NCBI RefSeq assembly: GCF_024494595.1
Contig: NZ_JANHDI010000011.1
Location: 1-64,000, forward strand
DNA length: 64,000 nt
Origin: Halobellus rarus
Lineage (GTDB): Archaea; Halobacteriota; Halobacteria; Halobacteriales; Haloferacaceae
Direction: 5' to 3'
Shown here: positions 23,277-30,930 of the stretch, one piece after another
Position numbering within the stretch: the stretch's first letter is position 1
How the letters are laid out: each line of letters starts with the position of its first letter
The notes under the pieces: model-generated
Seen by the model: only the letters and a program-made list of their open reading frames with translations
Told to the model about the DNA's origin: nothing
Database searches by the model: none
Made by a program: the position numbers and the translations under genes

Positions 23277-25316
23277 ATGGTTCAGGTTCGGGACGAACAG
23301 CTCCAGCGTGCCGTCAGCAAGATTGTCGATGACGGGCGAGACATCCACATCTCCGGTGAACCCGGCATTGGCAAAACCGAATTCCTGGAACACGTTCAGA
23401 CCAGCCTCCCAGCAGAGTACACCATCGAAGAGACCACCGTTCGCATCCATCACGATATCCCAGATATAGAGCGTGACCTCCTGCATATCGCGCGTCGCGC
23501 TGCTGTAGAACGAGATTCGAAACCCAATCAGGTGACCAGCGCCTCTGGAAGCGCCTTCGGATTCTCTGGCGGGGCCACGGTCGACGACCGTGTTCGTGAT
23601 CTCTACAAATTGGAGGACTTGACCACAAACTGGTCGAGCGATCCCCTGGTGCTCTGCATCGATGACGTCCATAAGATTGCGGACGATGAGCAGACGGTTC
23701 GTGGGGTTGTTAGTGAGATTGCTGATGTGTTTGGTGATGAGATCCACCTCATTACGGTCGGCCAGATTTCCGCCATCAAAGGCGTCGAGGAACTCCACTT
23801 GAACCTGTACACGCTCAAAGAAACCAGGAAGTTTCTAGAGGCGGAGTACGGCGACATACCGGAGGGGACCATCAAGGAGGTGCATTCAAAGGTGGAAGGC
23901 CACCCGCTCTACCTGAGCTTGTTGACGGAGTCCACTGAGGATGCAGCGGATTTCGAGTTGCCTGAGGATGCTGTATTCGATACGATTGAGAAACGCTACA
24001 TTGAGTCTCTCCCTGCAGAAACAGAACAGTTCCTCCGGCAAGTGGCAGTGTTACCTGAACTGAGCGAACGAACCTGTAGCGGGATCATCGACGACCGTTC
24101 TGCAACGGAAATCGATCGGATGCTGAGACGGCTCAACCGCCAAGTGATCGTCCAAGAGGTGAACCGCAGTGATGCCGGCGATAAAATCTATAAAATCCAC
24201 GAGCGGTTTCGCAGGTTCCTGATACAGAAGCACCCGAATCCGACGCGCGATCATCGAACCGCCCTGGAGCACCATTTCGAGGAACTCCTGCAGAAAATCG
24301 GCGAGGAGTCGGATGAGACGTGGAAGGAGATTCTCCCACACTCCTTCCATCTCCGGTTCCATCTTACAAGTCTCCACGACGAGGTCACGCCAGAATATTT
24401 CCTCAAGGAACTCGACCAGTGTGGAATTACGTACCCGGAACGCGGCATACTGGTGTTCTTTGGCGGTGTGGGCGTGTTTCCAGCACGAGCGATCGAACTC
24501 TTTCAGACGGAACATGAGGCGTTCAGCGAGTGGCTACTGGAGAACGCAGAAAACGAACCCACGGCAAATCTCTTGGTGCAAATCACCGACTGGGCGCTGA
24601 GTCAGGTTGGGGATGATGACCCAATCGAGCTCTCTGAGGTCCGCGTGGAGGGGAGTATGGATGATCTCCCAATCGAGTCGCAGCCCTTCGATGAACTGGA
24701 CGTCAGTGAGGCGCAAGCCCGGCACTTGGAGAACTCGTTCAAGAATATTCTGAGCTACTTCTTGATTGAGGAGCCCTATCGGAGTAGTACCCACAGACGG
24801 CAAGCACACAAGCAAATTGAGTCCTACGGCATCTCATACGAGCTACTCTCTGAATTCCGGGCGGAAGTGAAACAGACACTTGTGGAGAGCCAGCTCGGGG
24901 ACGAGTTCGAATCGTTGGTCGAGCAGTATGTTGAGACGGTTGGCCAGGAGCTCGAGGGGAGCTTGACCAGTAGTCTGGATTTCCATAGCCTGCGAGACCA
25001 GATGATGGAGCTCGGGCGGCATACGTTCGATGATGTGCACGAGGATCTATTCGTCGACACAGGGGTGCTTGAGGAGATTACGATCAACGGCGGGGATGTT
25101 TTGGAGCGAGCTGAGAATCCGGCGTTCGCGATGTTATGGTATCATTTCTATATTGCTTATCTGGGCGAACAACCGTCGGCGGAGGTCCCCGAGGAGATTC
25201 GGGAACGGTGTCTTAGGATGGTGAAGGCGCGGAAAGCGTATGAGGCGGCTCTTGATAAGCCGATGTTCACAGCTGAGGATACTGAGGATTTACTGGCGCT
25301 TGATACTGAAGATTAG
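23277..25316 (+). CDS. STAND-type AAA ATPase, possible defence protein
   Basis: A 679-aa protein with an ATG start. A Walker A motif GEPGIGKTEF lies at residues 25-34. Walker B is LVLCIDDVHK near 125-134, followed by an LYTLKETRKFL / VEGHPLYLSLL region and a winged-helix-like part (RLNRQVIVQEV...KIYKIHERFRRFL). This is the layout of STAND NTPases. The last 300 residues are helical and match nothing I know. STAND ATPases are common in archaeal and bacterial antiviral systems. It sits in an island with a TnpB-like gene between two direct repeats, which supports a mobile cargo role. Confidence 0.7.
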   Translation: MVQVRDEQLQRAVSKIVDDGRDIHISGEPGIGKTEFLEHVQTSLPAEYTIEETTVRIHHDIPDIERDLLHIARRAAVERDSKPNQVTSASGSAFGFSGGATVDDRVRDLYKLEDLTTNWSSDPLVLCIDDVHKIADDEQTVRGVVSEIADVFGDEIHLITVGQISAIKGVEELHLNLYTLKETRKFLEAEYGDIPEGTIKEVHSKVEGHPLYLSLLTESTEDAADFELPEDAVFDTIEKRYIESLPAETEQFLRQVAVLPELSERTCSGIIDDRSATEIDRMLRRLNRQVIVQEVNRSDAGDKIYKIHERFRRFLIQKHPNPTRDHRTALEHHFEELLQKIGEESDETWKEILPHSFHLRFHLTSLHDEVTPEYFLKELDQCGITYPERGILVFFGGVGVFPARAIELFQTEHEAFSEWLLENAENEPTANLLVQITDWALSQVGDDDPIELSEVRVEGSMDDLPIESQPFDELDVSEAQARHLENSFKNILSYFLIEEPYRSSTHRRQAHKQIESYGISYELLSEFRAEVKQTLVESQLGDEFESLVEQYVETVGQELEGSLTSSLDFHSLRDQMMELGRHTFDDVHEDLFVDTGVLEEITINGGDVLERAENPAFAMLWYHFYIAYLGEQPSAEVPEEIRERCLRMVKARKAYEAALDKPMFTAEDTEDLLALDTED

Positions 25317-25440
25317 GCTAACATGTCTCTGTTGGAATATCAGAAAGGAATCAAATATTGCGCTCTCAATTCCTAAGTGCGAATATCTACTTCTCAGGAG
25401 ATTCGTCCAATACTACGGTGAATAATAACCATCAGTCAAG

Positions 25441-25625
25441 GGTGAGCACCCACTGGAGCGCAACCCCCTGCACTTACTCGCTGGGGTCGAGGGCACATTC
25501 ATTTTAGCCCGGCAGTCCGCCCGCTACTGCGGGCAGACCGCCCGGAATGGTCGGTCGCGAGCAACACGGAGGGCGGCAGCGGCGAGAGGGGCGGGCCGTC
25601 ACGTACGCACCTGTTCAGCCGGCTA
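25441..25625. repeat. direct repeat R, copy 2 (right flank of TnpB/STAND island)
   Basis: Aligns with 21245-21428 over about 180 bp, including an exact run of 20 or more bases around the GGAATGGTCGGTCGCGAGC word. It abuts the 5' end of a truncated membrane-protein gene, which suggests the junction formed by recombination. The preceding bases 25317-25440 hold no gene. Confidence 0.7.
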
Positions 25626-25740
25626 CGTCGCTCGGTGAACCATCTACAGTCCTGGCGGACTCAGAAAGGGCGAGGCCGCCTCGGCCGTCCCCCGACCCCG
25701 CAAGCACCGCAGGTACGAGGCGCGCAGCGGCGGTCGCGGG

Positions 25741-25932
25741 CGTCGAGCGGCCGAGGGCGCTATCGCGCTAGTGTGCGGGGGATTCATTTTCCTCCTGTTC
25801 GGAAGCGCGCTGGGGACGACGGGGCTGATCGATCTCAGCTTCTGGGGGATCGTCTACGTCCTCGTCGGTATCGTTGTCCTCGTAACGGCCGCTGCAGCTG
25901 CAGCCGGTGCCGTCATCTCGGAGGTTGTATGA
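25741..25932 (+). pseudogene. small two-TM membrane protein, 5' end lost
   Basis: An open frame ends in TGA at 25930-25932, overlapping the next gene's ATG (ATGA). It encodes two hydrophobic stretches (IALVCGGFIFLLFGSALG and FWGIVYVLVGIVVLV) and ends GAVISEVV. No ATG is present; GTG at 25771 would remove half of the first helix. Upstream the frame runs into the direct repeat R2. I infer a gene whose start was removed when the repeat arrived. It may still be translated from the GTG. Confidence 0.5.
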
Positions 25933-26711
25933 CACTACGCTCACTTCTCGTCGACCTCGTCTCGACGAATGACCGGAAGGAGGTTCCAGATGAGCAGATC
26001 CTGAACGTCCTCCGTGAGAACGACCGTATCGCGGTGGGAACGCAGGATATCGCCGATGCAGTAGATATGTCTCGACAGGGCGTCGAGAACCGATTAGACG
26101 AGCTCGAACTCAAGAATCGAGTCCAGTCACAGAAAATCGGCAGCGTTCTCGTTTGGGATCTGCATCCAGATGAACGGCGAGACGTAGTTCCGCCTGAAAT
26201 CGACCGCCTTGTTCACGCCTTTGACCTAATCCGAGACCAGTTTGCAATGACCCGCCGACTGGGAATGTACATCCTCCTCACCGGGTTTGCCCTCATCTTC
26301 ACGAGTTTGAGTACAGCACTCGCAGCAACGCCGGTGGATCCCTTTGCGGATGTACTGCTCGTGTGGGGATACGCCATCGCGGGTGGTGGTGGAGCAGCGT
26401 GGTTCGTCGGAGGTGGAACACAGCTTGCTACGATTGTTGCGGAACACGTCGTCTATTGGCGGTTGACTGGAGAATTACTACGTACATGGAAAGAGAACGA
26501 TGCTGCAGCATCTAGTCAACGCGGTCAGATCGATGTTCGCCTCATCGTTGGCCTTTTTGTACTCGTGCTCATCGGCGGCGCACTCGTTGGTGCTGCAAGT
26601 GACCTTCAAGCGGGATTAGCTACATCTTCTGCTTTTTCGTGGTTCGAAGCGACGGTTGTCGCTGGTCTATTTCTGGTCGCTCTTGTAGCGATGGTACTTG
26701 GAATCGAATAA
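25929..26711 (+). CDS. membrane-anchored HTH protein
   Basis: ATG at 25929 (MTLRSLLVDLVS) gives 260 aa. The N-terminal 75 residues are a winged helix (EQILNVLREN, then VGTQDIADAVDMSRQGVENRLDEL). Two pairs of hydrophobic segments follow (GMYILLTGFALIF, VWGYAIAGGGGAAWF, LIVGLFVLVLIGGAL, VVAGLFLVALVAMV). A DNA-binding domain tied to the membrane suggests signal-dependent regulation. It is translationally coupled to the preceding small membrane-protein gene. Target unknown. Confidence 0.7.
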   Translation: MTLRSLLVDLVSTNDRKEVPDEQILNVLRENDRIAVGTQDIADAVDMSRQGVENRLDELELKNRVQSQKIGSVLVWDLHPDERRDVVPPEIDRLVHAFDLIRDQFAMTRRLGMYILLTGFALIFTSLSTALAATPVDPFADVLLVWGYAIAGGGGAAWFVGGGTQLATIVAEHVVYWRLTGELLRTWKENDAAASSQRGQIDVRLIVGLFVLVLIGGALVGAASDLQAGLATSSAFSWFEATVVAGLFLVALVAMVLGIE

Positions 26712-26763
26712 GGGGGAATGCTGAGCGACCACAAATCCTCGTAAGATGCGTCTCCTTCCGTCC

Positions 26764-27264
26764 CTATCCCTCTCCACGACCCGAAACCAGGTCGTCGATG
26801 AACCGGAAGCCGTTCACGAACGTCACCGAGTCACCGTACCCCTCACTCGCGAGCACGGTTTCGGCTCCCTCGCCGGCCGCGATGTCGGTCGTGTAGATGT
26901 ACACCTCGGTCGCCGCCCCCACGCTGAGATGCTGGGCCACCTCGGCGAGGGTTTCGCGCTGGCTGCCCTCGGCGTCGTCGGCGTTCGCGATGTACCGCTG
27001 GACGCCATCCATCACCCGCGAGACGACCGACTCGGAGAACTCCAACGGTGACGCAACCGTCGCCCAGCCCTCGTCGATCGCGGCGTCGACGGGCGGCGCC
27101 TCGACATCCGGATCGTCGACGGTCAGCTCCTCGTACACCCGTTCGGACAGGACGACGGTGACGTCGTTTCGGCGAGCGAACCGCCGAACAGCCTGATAGC
27201 GGCTGTTCGACGGCTGCCCCCTCGCGACGAACAGGCCGGTATCGGCGATGTGGAGCCGGCTCAC
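26764..27264 (-). CDS. PIN-like toxin of a toxin-antitoxin pair
   Basis: A 166-aa protein with a GTG start overlapping the stop of the upstream gene by 4 nt. Features of a PIN-type nuclease: IADTGLFVARG with an N-terminal Asp, VVLSERVYEEL with a Glu, and later TTDIAAGEGAE followed by VTFVNGFRFIDD. PIN toxins cut RNA using a cluster of acidic residues. The upstream gene encodes a winged-helix protein, so this looks like a type II pair. Confidence 0.65.
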   Translation of the reverse strand: MSRLHIADTGLFVARGQPSNSRYQAVRRFARRNDVTVVLSERVYEELTVDDPDVEAPPVDAAIDEGWATVASPLEFSESVVSRVMDGVQRYIANADDAEGSQRETLAEVAQHLSVGAATEVYIYTTDIAAGEGAETVLASEGYGDSVTFVNGFRFIDDLVSGRGEG

Positions 27265-27854
27265 GCGTCGTCAGCCGCGTCGCCGACGTCCAACTCGTTG
27301 AGTCCTGCCCCAGCCTCCTCGATGTCGTAATATTCGTGGACGACGGGACGGAGCGCTTGGAGGATCATCTCCGCAGCCAGCGGCGAGATATCGAGATCCT
27401 CGGCCATCAGGCGGTGGGTCACCTCGCCGCGCTCCCGAGCAACCGCGTAGGTGAGCGCTGTTGCGAGGCCGGCGACGCCGTGGCGGTCGATGTAGGTGTC
27501 GATGTCGGCGTCCGTCTCGCGGCGGCCGACGGCGTCGATCAGCGCCGGCGTGATCGTATACTCGCGGTCGCCCGCGGCGGTCGTCACGGTTAGGTCGATC
27601 TCACGGGCGGCGTACCGGCGTGGCTGCTCATCGTCGGTGACGTCGACGACGCCGGCGTCGACGAGCCGGTTGACGTAGCTGTAGGCCGTTCCCTGTGCGA
27701 GCTCGAGGTCCTCCATCACGTCCTGGACGGTCGCTTCCCCCTCCCGAGCGAGGTACGCGTACAGCTGGGCGAGCTGTGGCTCCTCGAGAAGGTCAGCGAC
27801 CGAGAGAAAGTCCTGGACGATGTCGCCGTCGGCGCGATTTAAAGTGCGTGACAC
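27261..27854 (-). CDS. winged-helix antitoxin partner of the PIN-like toxin
   Basis: A 197-aa protein with a GTG start. An N-terminal winged helix (ATVQDVMEDLELAQGTAYSYVNRLVDAG) is followed by a beta-wing with DDEQPRRYAAR. The C-terminal half is helical and probably binds the toxin; it resembles the haloarchaeal DUF7437 group (from memory). It overlaps the toxin gene by 4 nt. Upstream there is a tandem GATTACA pair inside a short dyad, a likely autoregulatory site. Confidence 0.65.
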   Translation of the reverse strand: MSRTLNRADGDIVQDFLSVADLLEEPQLAQLYAYLAREGEATVQDVMEDLELAQGTAYSYVNRLVDAGVVDVTDDEQPRRYAAREIDLTVTTAAGDREYTITPALIDAVGRRETDADIDTYIDRHGVAGLATALTYAVARERGEVTHRLMAEDLDISPLAAEMILQALRPVVHEYYDIEEAGAGLNELDVGDAADDA

Positions 27855-27886
27855 GATTCGTTCTTGATTACAGATTACAGCGAATC
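27854..27886. promoter_or_regulatory. operator-like site of the PIN toxin-antitoxin pair
   Basis: CGATTCG (27854-27860) and CGAATC (27881-27886) flank two perfect tandem copies of GATTACA (27866-27872, 27873-27879). The site touches the GTG start and covers the expected promoter. Confidence 0.45.
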
Positions 27887-27903
27887 AGTAAAGAGTGTTG
27901 GGG

Positions 27904-28239
27904 TCACTCTGCCGGCGTCGCGACGAGATGCTCCTCGAGGTCGCGGGTCCAGTACGTCGCGAGCCCGCCCCGACTACAGCGGGCGCACAGCTGCAACGGG
28001 CCTTCCAGATGCCCGAGTTCGACCCGGAATCGCGTGAGCGCTGCGAGCGTGTCGACGACCAGCCCACAGCCGTCACAGGCGACGTGATCGCGCTCGTCGG
28101 GATCCGGCTCCGTCTGAATCGCGCAGTCGACACAGATTGGGTGGGTGACCCGCTCGTCCTGCCCCCAGGTATGGGCCTCGCCAGTCTCGGTACCGGGCGG
28201 CGCGTCGCAAAACGCACAGCCGACAAGGGTCTGCTGCAT
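27904..28239 (-). CDS. small zinc-binding protein with three CxxC-type sites
   Basis: A 111-aa protein with an ATG at 28239 that overlaps the upstream stop. Cysteine pairs occur as CAFC, CVDC, CDGC and CARC, enough for two zinc sites, arranged like small haloarchaeal zinc-ribbon proteins (a DUF7558-like pattern from memory). It is second in a two-gene unit with the 96-aa gene. Likely role in nucleic-acid or protein binding; unknown. Confidence 0.65.
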   Translation of the reverse strand: MQQTLVGCAFCDAPPGTETGEAHTWGQDERVTHPICVDCAIQTEPDPDERDHVACDGCGLVVDTLAALTRFRVELGHLEGPLQLCARCSRGGLATYWTRDLEEHLVATPAE

Positions 28240-28529
28240 CACTCGCCCTCCGCGTCGGCGTCGCGGCCGGCCGTCCAGCCGCGATGGAAGACGGCCAGCT
28301 GCGTCGATGAGCCGAACGTGGTGCCGCTCGGCTCGTGAACCAGAACGTGGTCTTCAGGAACCGGAGTGACGATGTCCGCGTCGACGAGGTCGTTGATCAG
28401 GTTCTGGGCCGTCCTGTCGTCGACGTCCGCCGTGTCGCCGCCGGCGGCGTCGCGGTCTTGGGCGAGCAGTTCTTTCTCGAACTGTTCGTAGTCGCGACTC
28501 GTGTCGTCGTGAGGATCGGGACCAGGCAT
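28239..28529 (-). CDS. hypothetical acidic protein (96 aa)
   Basis: ATG at 28529 (MPGPDPHDD). The N-terminus is charged and helical (RDYEQFEKELLAQDRD). The C-terminal half could be a small winged helix (TAQNLINDLVDADIVTPVPEDHVLVHEPSG). It is coupled to the zinc protein by a TGATG overlap. A shared leader element lies 14 nt upstream. No known function. Confidence 0.6.
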   Translation of the reverse strand: MPGPDPHDDTSRDYEQFEKELLAQDRDAAGGDTADVDDRTAQNLINDLVDADIVTPVPEDHVLVHEPSGTTFGSSTQLAVFHRGWTAGRDADAEGE

Positions 28530-28542
28530 GGTGAGTCACGCA

Positions 28543-28587
28543 GCGCACGCTGTTGCGCGCTGCACGCCTTCCGGCGCCGACAAACAA
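28543..28587 (-). promoter_or_regulatory. shared leader element, copy before the 96-aa gene
   Basis: Minus direction: TTGTTTGTCGG (28587-28577), then stem CGCC/GGCG (28565-28568 with 28573-28576), then a second stem GCGCA/TGCGC (28543-28547 with 28554-28558). The ATG follows at 28529. Confidence 0.55.
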
Positions 28588-28696
28588 CTCATAGCGTACA
28601 GATTCGGTACCTCCTCGGATCGCCCGGCCGCCAGGATACACTAACTCGAGGAGTCGGGCGGAGGGTGGGGGCAAGGGAGTGGATCCACCCCCAGCT

Positions 28697-28738
28697 TTAA
28701 CCAACACCGTGTCGGTATCGACCGAGAATGTTGGTTAA
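28697..28738. repeat. 42-bp dyad, copy 2 (10-bp arms plus inner stem)
   Basis: TTAACCAACA (28697-28706) and TGTTGGTTAA (28729-28738) enclose an inner stem TCGGT/ACCGA. The end-to-end length equals copy 1 (3507-3548) exactly, and the arms are identical over 10 bases. It lies 10 nt after the stop of the 146-aa gene and about 110 nt upstream of the leader of the 96-aa gene. Confidence 0.7.
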
Positions 28739-28747
28739 GTCTAGCTG

Positions 28748-29188
28748 CTACGGCGTTCGGAGCTCTCGAACTGGCTTCACGACGAAGATGTCTGGGCCGC
28801 TGGCTGCTCCTTCACCTGACCGCTCCGCCGCCGTCGACGCCGACCGCGAGAGCTGGGTGATGAGCTCGTCGCGAACGGCTCGTCGAGGGATGGTGGTCTC
28901 GTGCCAGCCCAGCCGGTCGTCGAAGTGCCGTTTCTGGAACTGCTCGCCGACGTCGCCGGCGGCGACGTACTGTGTCCGCGTCGACCGCCCGACCTGCCGT
29001 GAGACGAAGACGGCGCCCACGGCCTCGTGTGTGAGCTCGACGAGAGCACACTCCACGAGCGCGACGACCGATGCGTGATCCCGGTCGGTCGGAACCGTCA
29101 TCTCGAGATTCGCCCACGGCGCCTCACCGTCGGGAGTGGTTACTGCGTGATGCGCTGCTCGTGTCTTGCTGCGTCGTTCCGAAGCCAT
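28748..29188 (-). CDS. hypothetical haloarchaeal protein (146 aa)
   Basis: ATG at 29188 (MASERRSKTR). Soluble, with beta-rich central sequence (ASVVALVECALVELTHEAVGAVFVSRQVG) and RRAVRDELITQLSRSAS later. No metal or nucleotide motif. It has a shared leader upstream and a 42-bp dyad downstream, linking it to the other small element genes. I do not recognise it. Confidence 0.6.
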   Translation of the reverse strand: MASERRSKTRAAHHAVTTPDGEAPWANLEMTVPTDRDHASVVALVECALVELTHEAVGAVFVSRQVGRSTRTQYVAAGDVGEQFQKRHFDDRLGWHETTIPRRAVRDELITQLSRSASTAAERSGEGAASGPDIFVVKPVRELRTP

Positions 29189-29211
29189 CGTCTATCGGGG
29201 GCGCGTGTTGC

Positions 29212-29244
29212 GCCCCGCCACCCCTCGCGGGGGCAACAGACACC
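29212..29244 (-). promoter_or_regulatory. shared leader element, copy before the 146-aa gene
   Basis: Minus direction: TGTCTGTTGC (29244-29235), then stem GCCCC/GGGGC (29212-29216 with 29232-29236) with an inner CCCC/GGGG option. The ATG is at 29188. Confidence 0.6.
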
Positions 29245-29249
29245 ACCGA

Positions 29250-29878
29250 AACGCACCCGCCCAACCTATACTCTAAATCTGATACTTCCGTGGATCCGCT
29301 ACCCCTGTGACGGCCCCTCGGCCTGAGAGAGCCGGCGGCCTTCGCACACTGCATATCGCCTCTTTCTTTGGACGAAAACCGCGATATGCAAGGCGATATA
29401 ACGCCCTCAAATCGCAGAAGAACCCCGTCGGGCCGATTTGAGCGCATAGAAAGTACCTCGACGAGTTCCGTGATAATACTGTAGTTTCAGAAATTGCTCG
29501 ACGGCGGGGTAACGAAGGTGATATCGGCCGTATCTGGATTCCTTAGGGTCGCTGCTTCATCTATTCTGAGTCCCTCGAGGTCCTCCGTCCCGGCACTTGG
29601 AGCCGTGAAACACCCCGATTCCCTCGATCCTGGTCGTATTAGCCGTTGAAAATTGCTCGACGGGGATTTCATGCGACCTGTTTCTACTTTTGAGCGGAAT
29701 TGTTGTAATTCTCTAGTTTTGATATGTTGTGGGTGCCATGCTGAACACACCGAAACTACAACCTTCCCAACACCTGTTTCACTGAGATTAATTGCGGTCA
29801 AGTAGAATCTCAAGGGGCCAGGATTTTAACGCCACAACGGTGGCTAGGCGCTGCTGGAGAACCAGACTTCAAATCGGC
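29250..29878. other. 630-bp non-coding region with dyads and iteron-like repeats
   Basis: No convincing gene; the 108-aa frame at 29487-29813 has unlikely composition and is probably chance. Contents: TGCATATCGC/GCGATATGCA (29350-29359, 29381-29390) with a third GCGATAT at 29393-29399; CTCAAATCG/CGATTTGAG (29406-29414, 29434-29442); and a 14-bp direct repeat AAATTGCTCGACGG at 29491-29504 and 29650-29663. Spacers of 19-21 bp recur. A replication or control region is plausible next to the primase operon. Confidence 0.45.
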
Positions 29879-30385
29879 TCAGGGACCAATCTGGTCTTCG
29901 GGCGGCAGTTCGACGTCGACTTCCCCAGTATCGATGTCGTCCCTCAGTTGTCGCCAGGTTTCCTCGGACATCTTCACTGCGACTTCGTCGTCTACCTCGC
30001 CTAATTTCTCGATGTTGTACTCGGTAGAACTGTCGATGAACGTGAAGTCGTTATCGGAGAAAAGCTTGATCCGGGAGTTGCCCTGCATCGTGAGGCCCAT
30101 CGTCAGGCCAGGGATGTCTTTCGCCCATTTAATGAACTGGATGACTCCGTTGGGGTTTGAGATAACCAGGATGGCGATGCTGGTCCACCAGATATCTGAC
30201 TGCCTGGTGTAGCCGCGGATCTCTTTGTTGATGACGTCGCCTTCCTCGTCGACTTGCTTAGTGTATTCGGGTTTTATGCCGTCTCCAGCTTCTTCGAGGA
30301 ACTGCCTCACCTGCTCTCGTGCTTCCTCCTTTGTGCCATCGTATTCTTTGTTGATCGTTACGGCTTCAAGCCGAATCTCTTCCAT
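29879..30385 (-). CDS. hypothetical protein (168 aa)
   Basis: ATG at 30385 (MEEIRLEAVTIN); a TTG at 30412 is less likely. The first 60 residues are charged (KEEAREQVRQFLEEAGD). A central part WWTSIAILVISNPNGVIQFIKWAKD is moderately hydrophobic but not a clear membrane helix. The end is acidic. It is divergent from the 138-aa gene, sharing a 76-nt intergenic region, so the two are likely co-regulated. Not recognised. Confidence 0.55.
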   Translation of the reverse strand: MEEIRLEAVTINKEYDGTKEEAREQVRQFLEEAGDGIKPEYTKQVDEEGDVINKEIRGYTRQSDIWWTSIAILVISNPNGVIQFIKWAKDIPGLTMGLTMQGNSRIKLFSDNDFTFIDSSTEYNIEKLGEVDDEVAVKMSEETWRQLRDDIDTGEVDVELPPEDQIGP

Positions 30386-30461
30386 AAGTAAGAGATTGGT
30401 TGTTGCTGACAAAGTGTTTGGTCCGGTATTTCTTTCCAGCTGGCTGGGTTACAGCTCTGAA

Positions 30462-30878
30462 ATGACTGAGGTAGAGCTCCCGCCGGAACGGGTGGAGGAT
30501 AAGTTTAAGAAGTGGGAGGAGACCTACGCTGTCGAAAATCTGGAGGAGCTGCCGGAGAACAAGCTTCAGTCGCAGAAGCACCTATTTGAGGCCGAGGTCA
30601 AGGAGTTCAAGGCTGAATACAATCCTGGACGATTGGTGACGCCGGAAATGGCGCAAATAGCTGGGAAGGAACCATTGACCCAGAATCAGTTCCGAAGGGT
30701 TCGCCGCATGATTGATGACGAGGCCGACAAAGTCAGAATGAATTTTGAGCGGGCTATCGGCCGTCGAAGAGAGAAGGAGACAGAGCGCCGGAATAGTTTC
30801 TTCGTCGACTTGGCTGGCCGGGTATCCGACTCTTTGACGAACGTGTCTGTGTCTTTCGAACTCCCGAAACTGAGGTGA
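30462..30878 (+). CDS. hypothetical helical, charged protein (138 aa)
   Basis: ATG at 30462 (MTEVELPPERVEDKF). Very rich in Glu, Lys and Arg with long predicted helices (KLQSQKHLFEAEVKEFKAEY; RRVRRMIDDEADKVRMNFERAIGRRREKETERR). This could be a coiled coil or an RNA/DNA-binding helical bundle. It is divergently paired with the 168-aa gene and convergent with the primase/conjugation operon. Not recognised. Confidence 0.55.
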   Translation: MTEVELPPERVEDKFKKWEETYAVENLEELPENKLQSQKHLFEAEVKEFKAEYNPGRLVTPEMAQIAGKEPLTQNQFRRVRRMIDDEADKVRMNFERAIGRRREKETERRNSFFVDLAGRVSDSLTNVSVSFELPKLR

Positions 30879-30930
30879 TTAATATCAAGACCTCTCTGCC
30901 CTGTTCTCGAAAACAAAAGGAACTCGTAGT

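Noticed and set aside
28640-28696. Possible third copy of repeat block P
   Set aside because: Only a GGGCGGAGGGTGGGG-type word is shared; the rest does not align, so similarity may be compositional.
3172-29244. Nine similar GC-rich hairpins considered as a dispersed CRISPR or MITE family
   Set aside because: They are far apart, lack terminal repeats, and each lies at a fixed place before a start codon; a leader or regulatory element fits better.
29700-29800. Possible Orc1/Cdc6 origin boxes (CACCGAAAC, GTTTCACTG)
   Set aside because: Too short and inexact to call; no orc1/cdc6 gene nearby.
29487-29813. 108-aa open frame
   Set aside because: Composition is unlike a haloarchaeal protein, and it spans a 14-bp direct repeat and non-coding structure.
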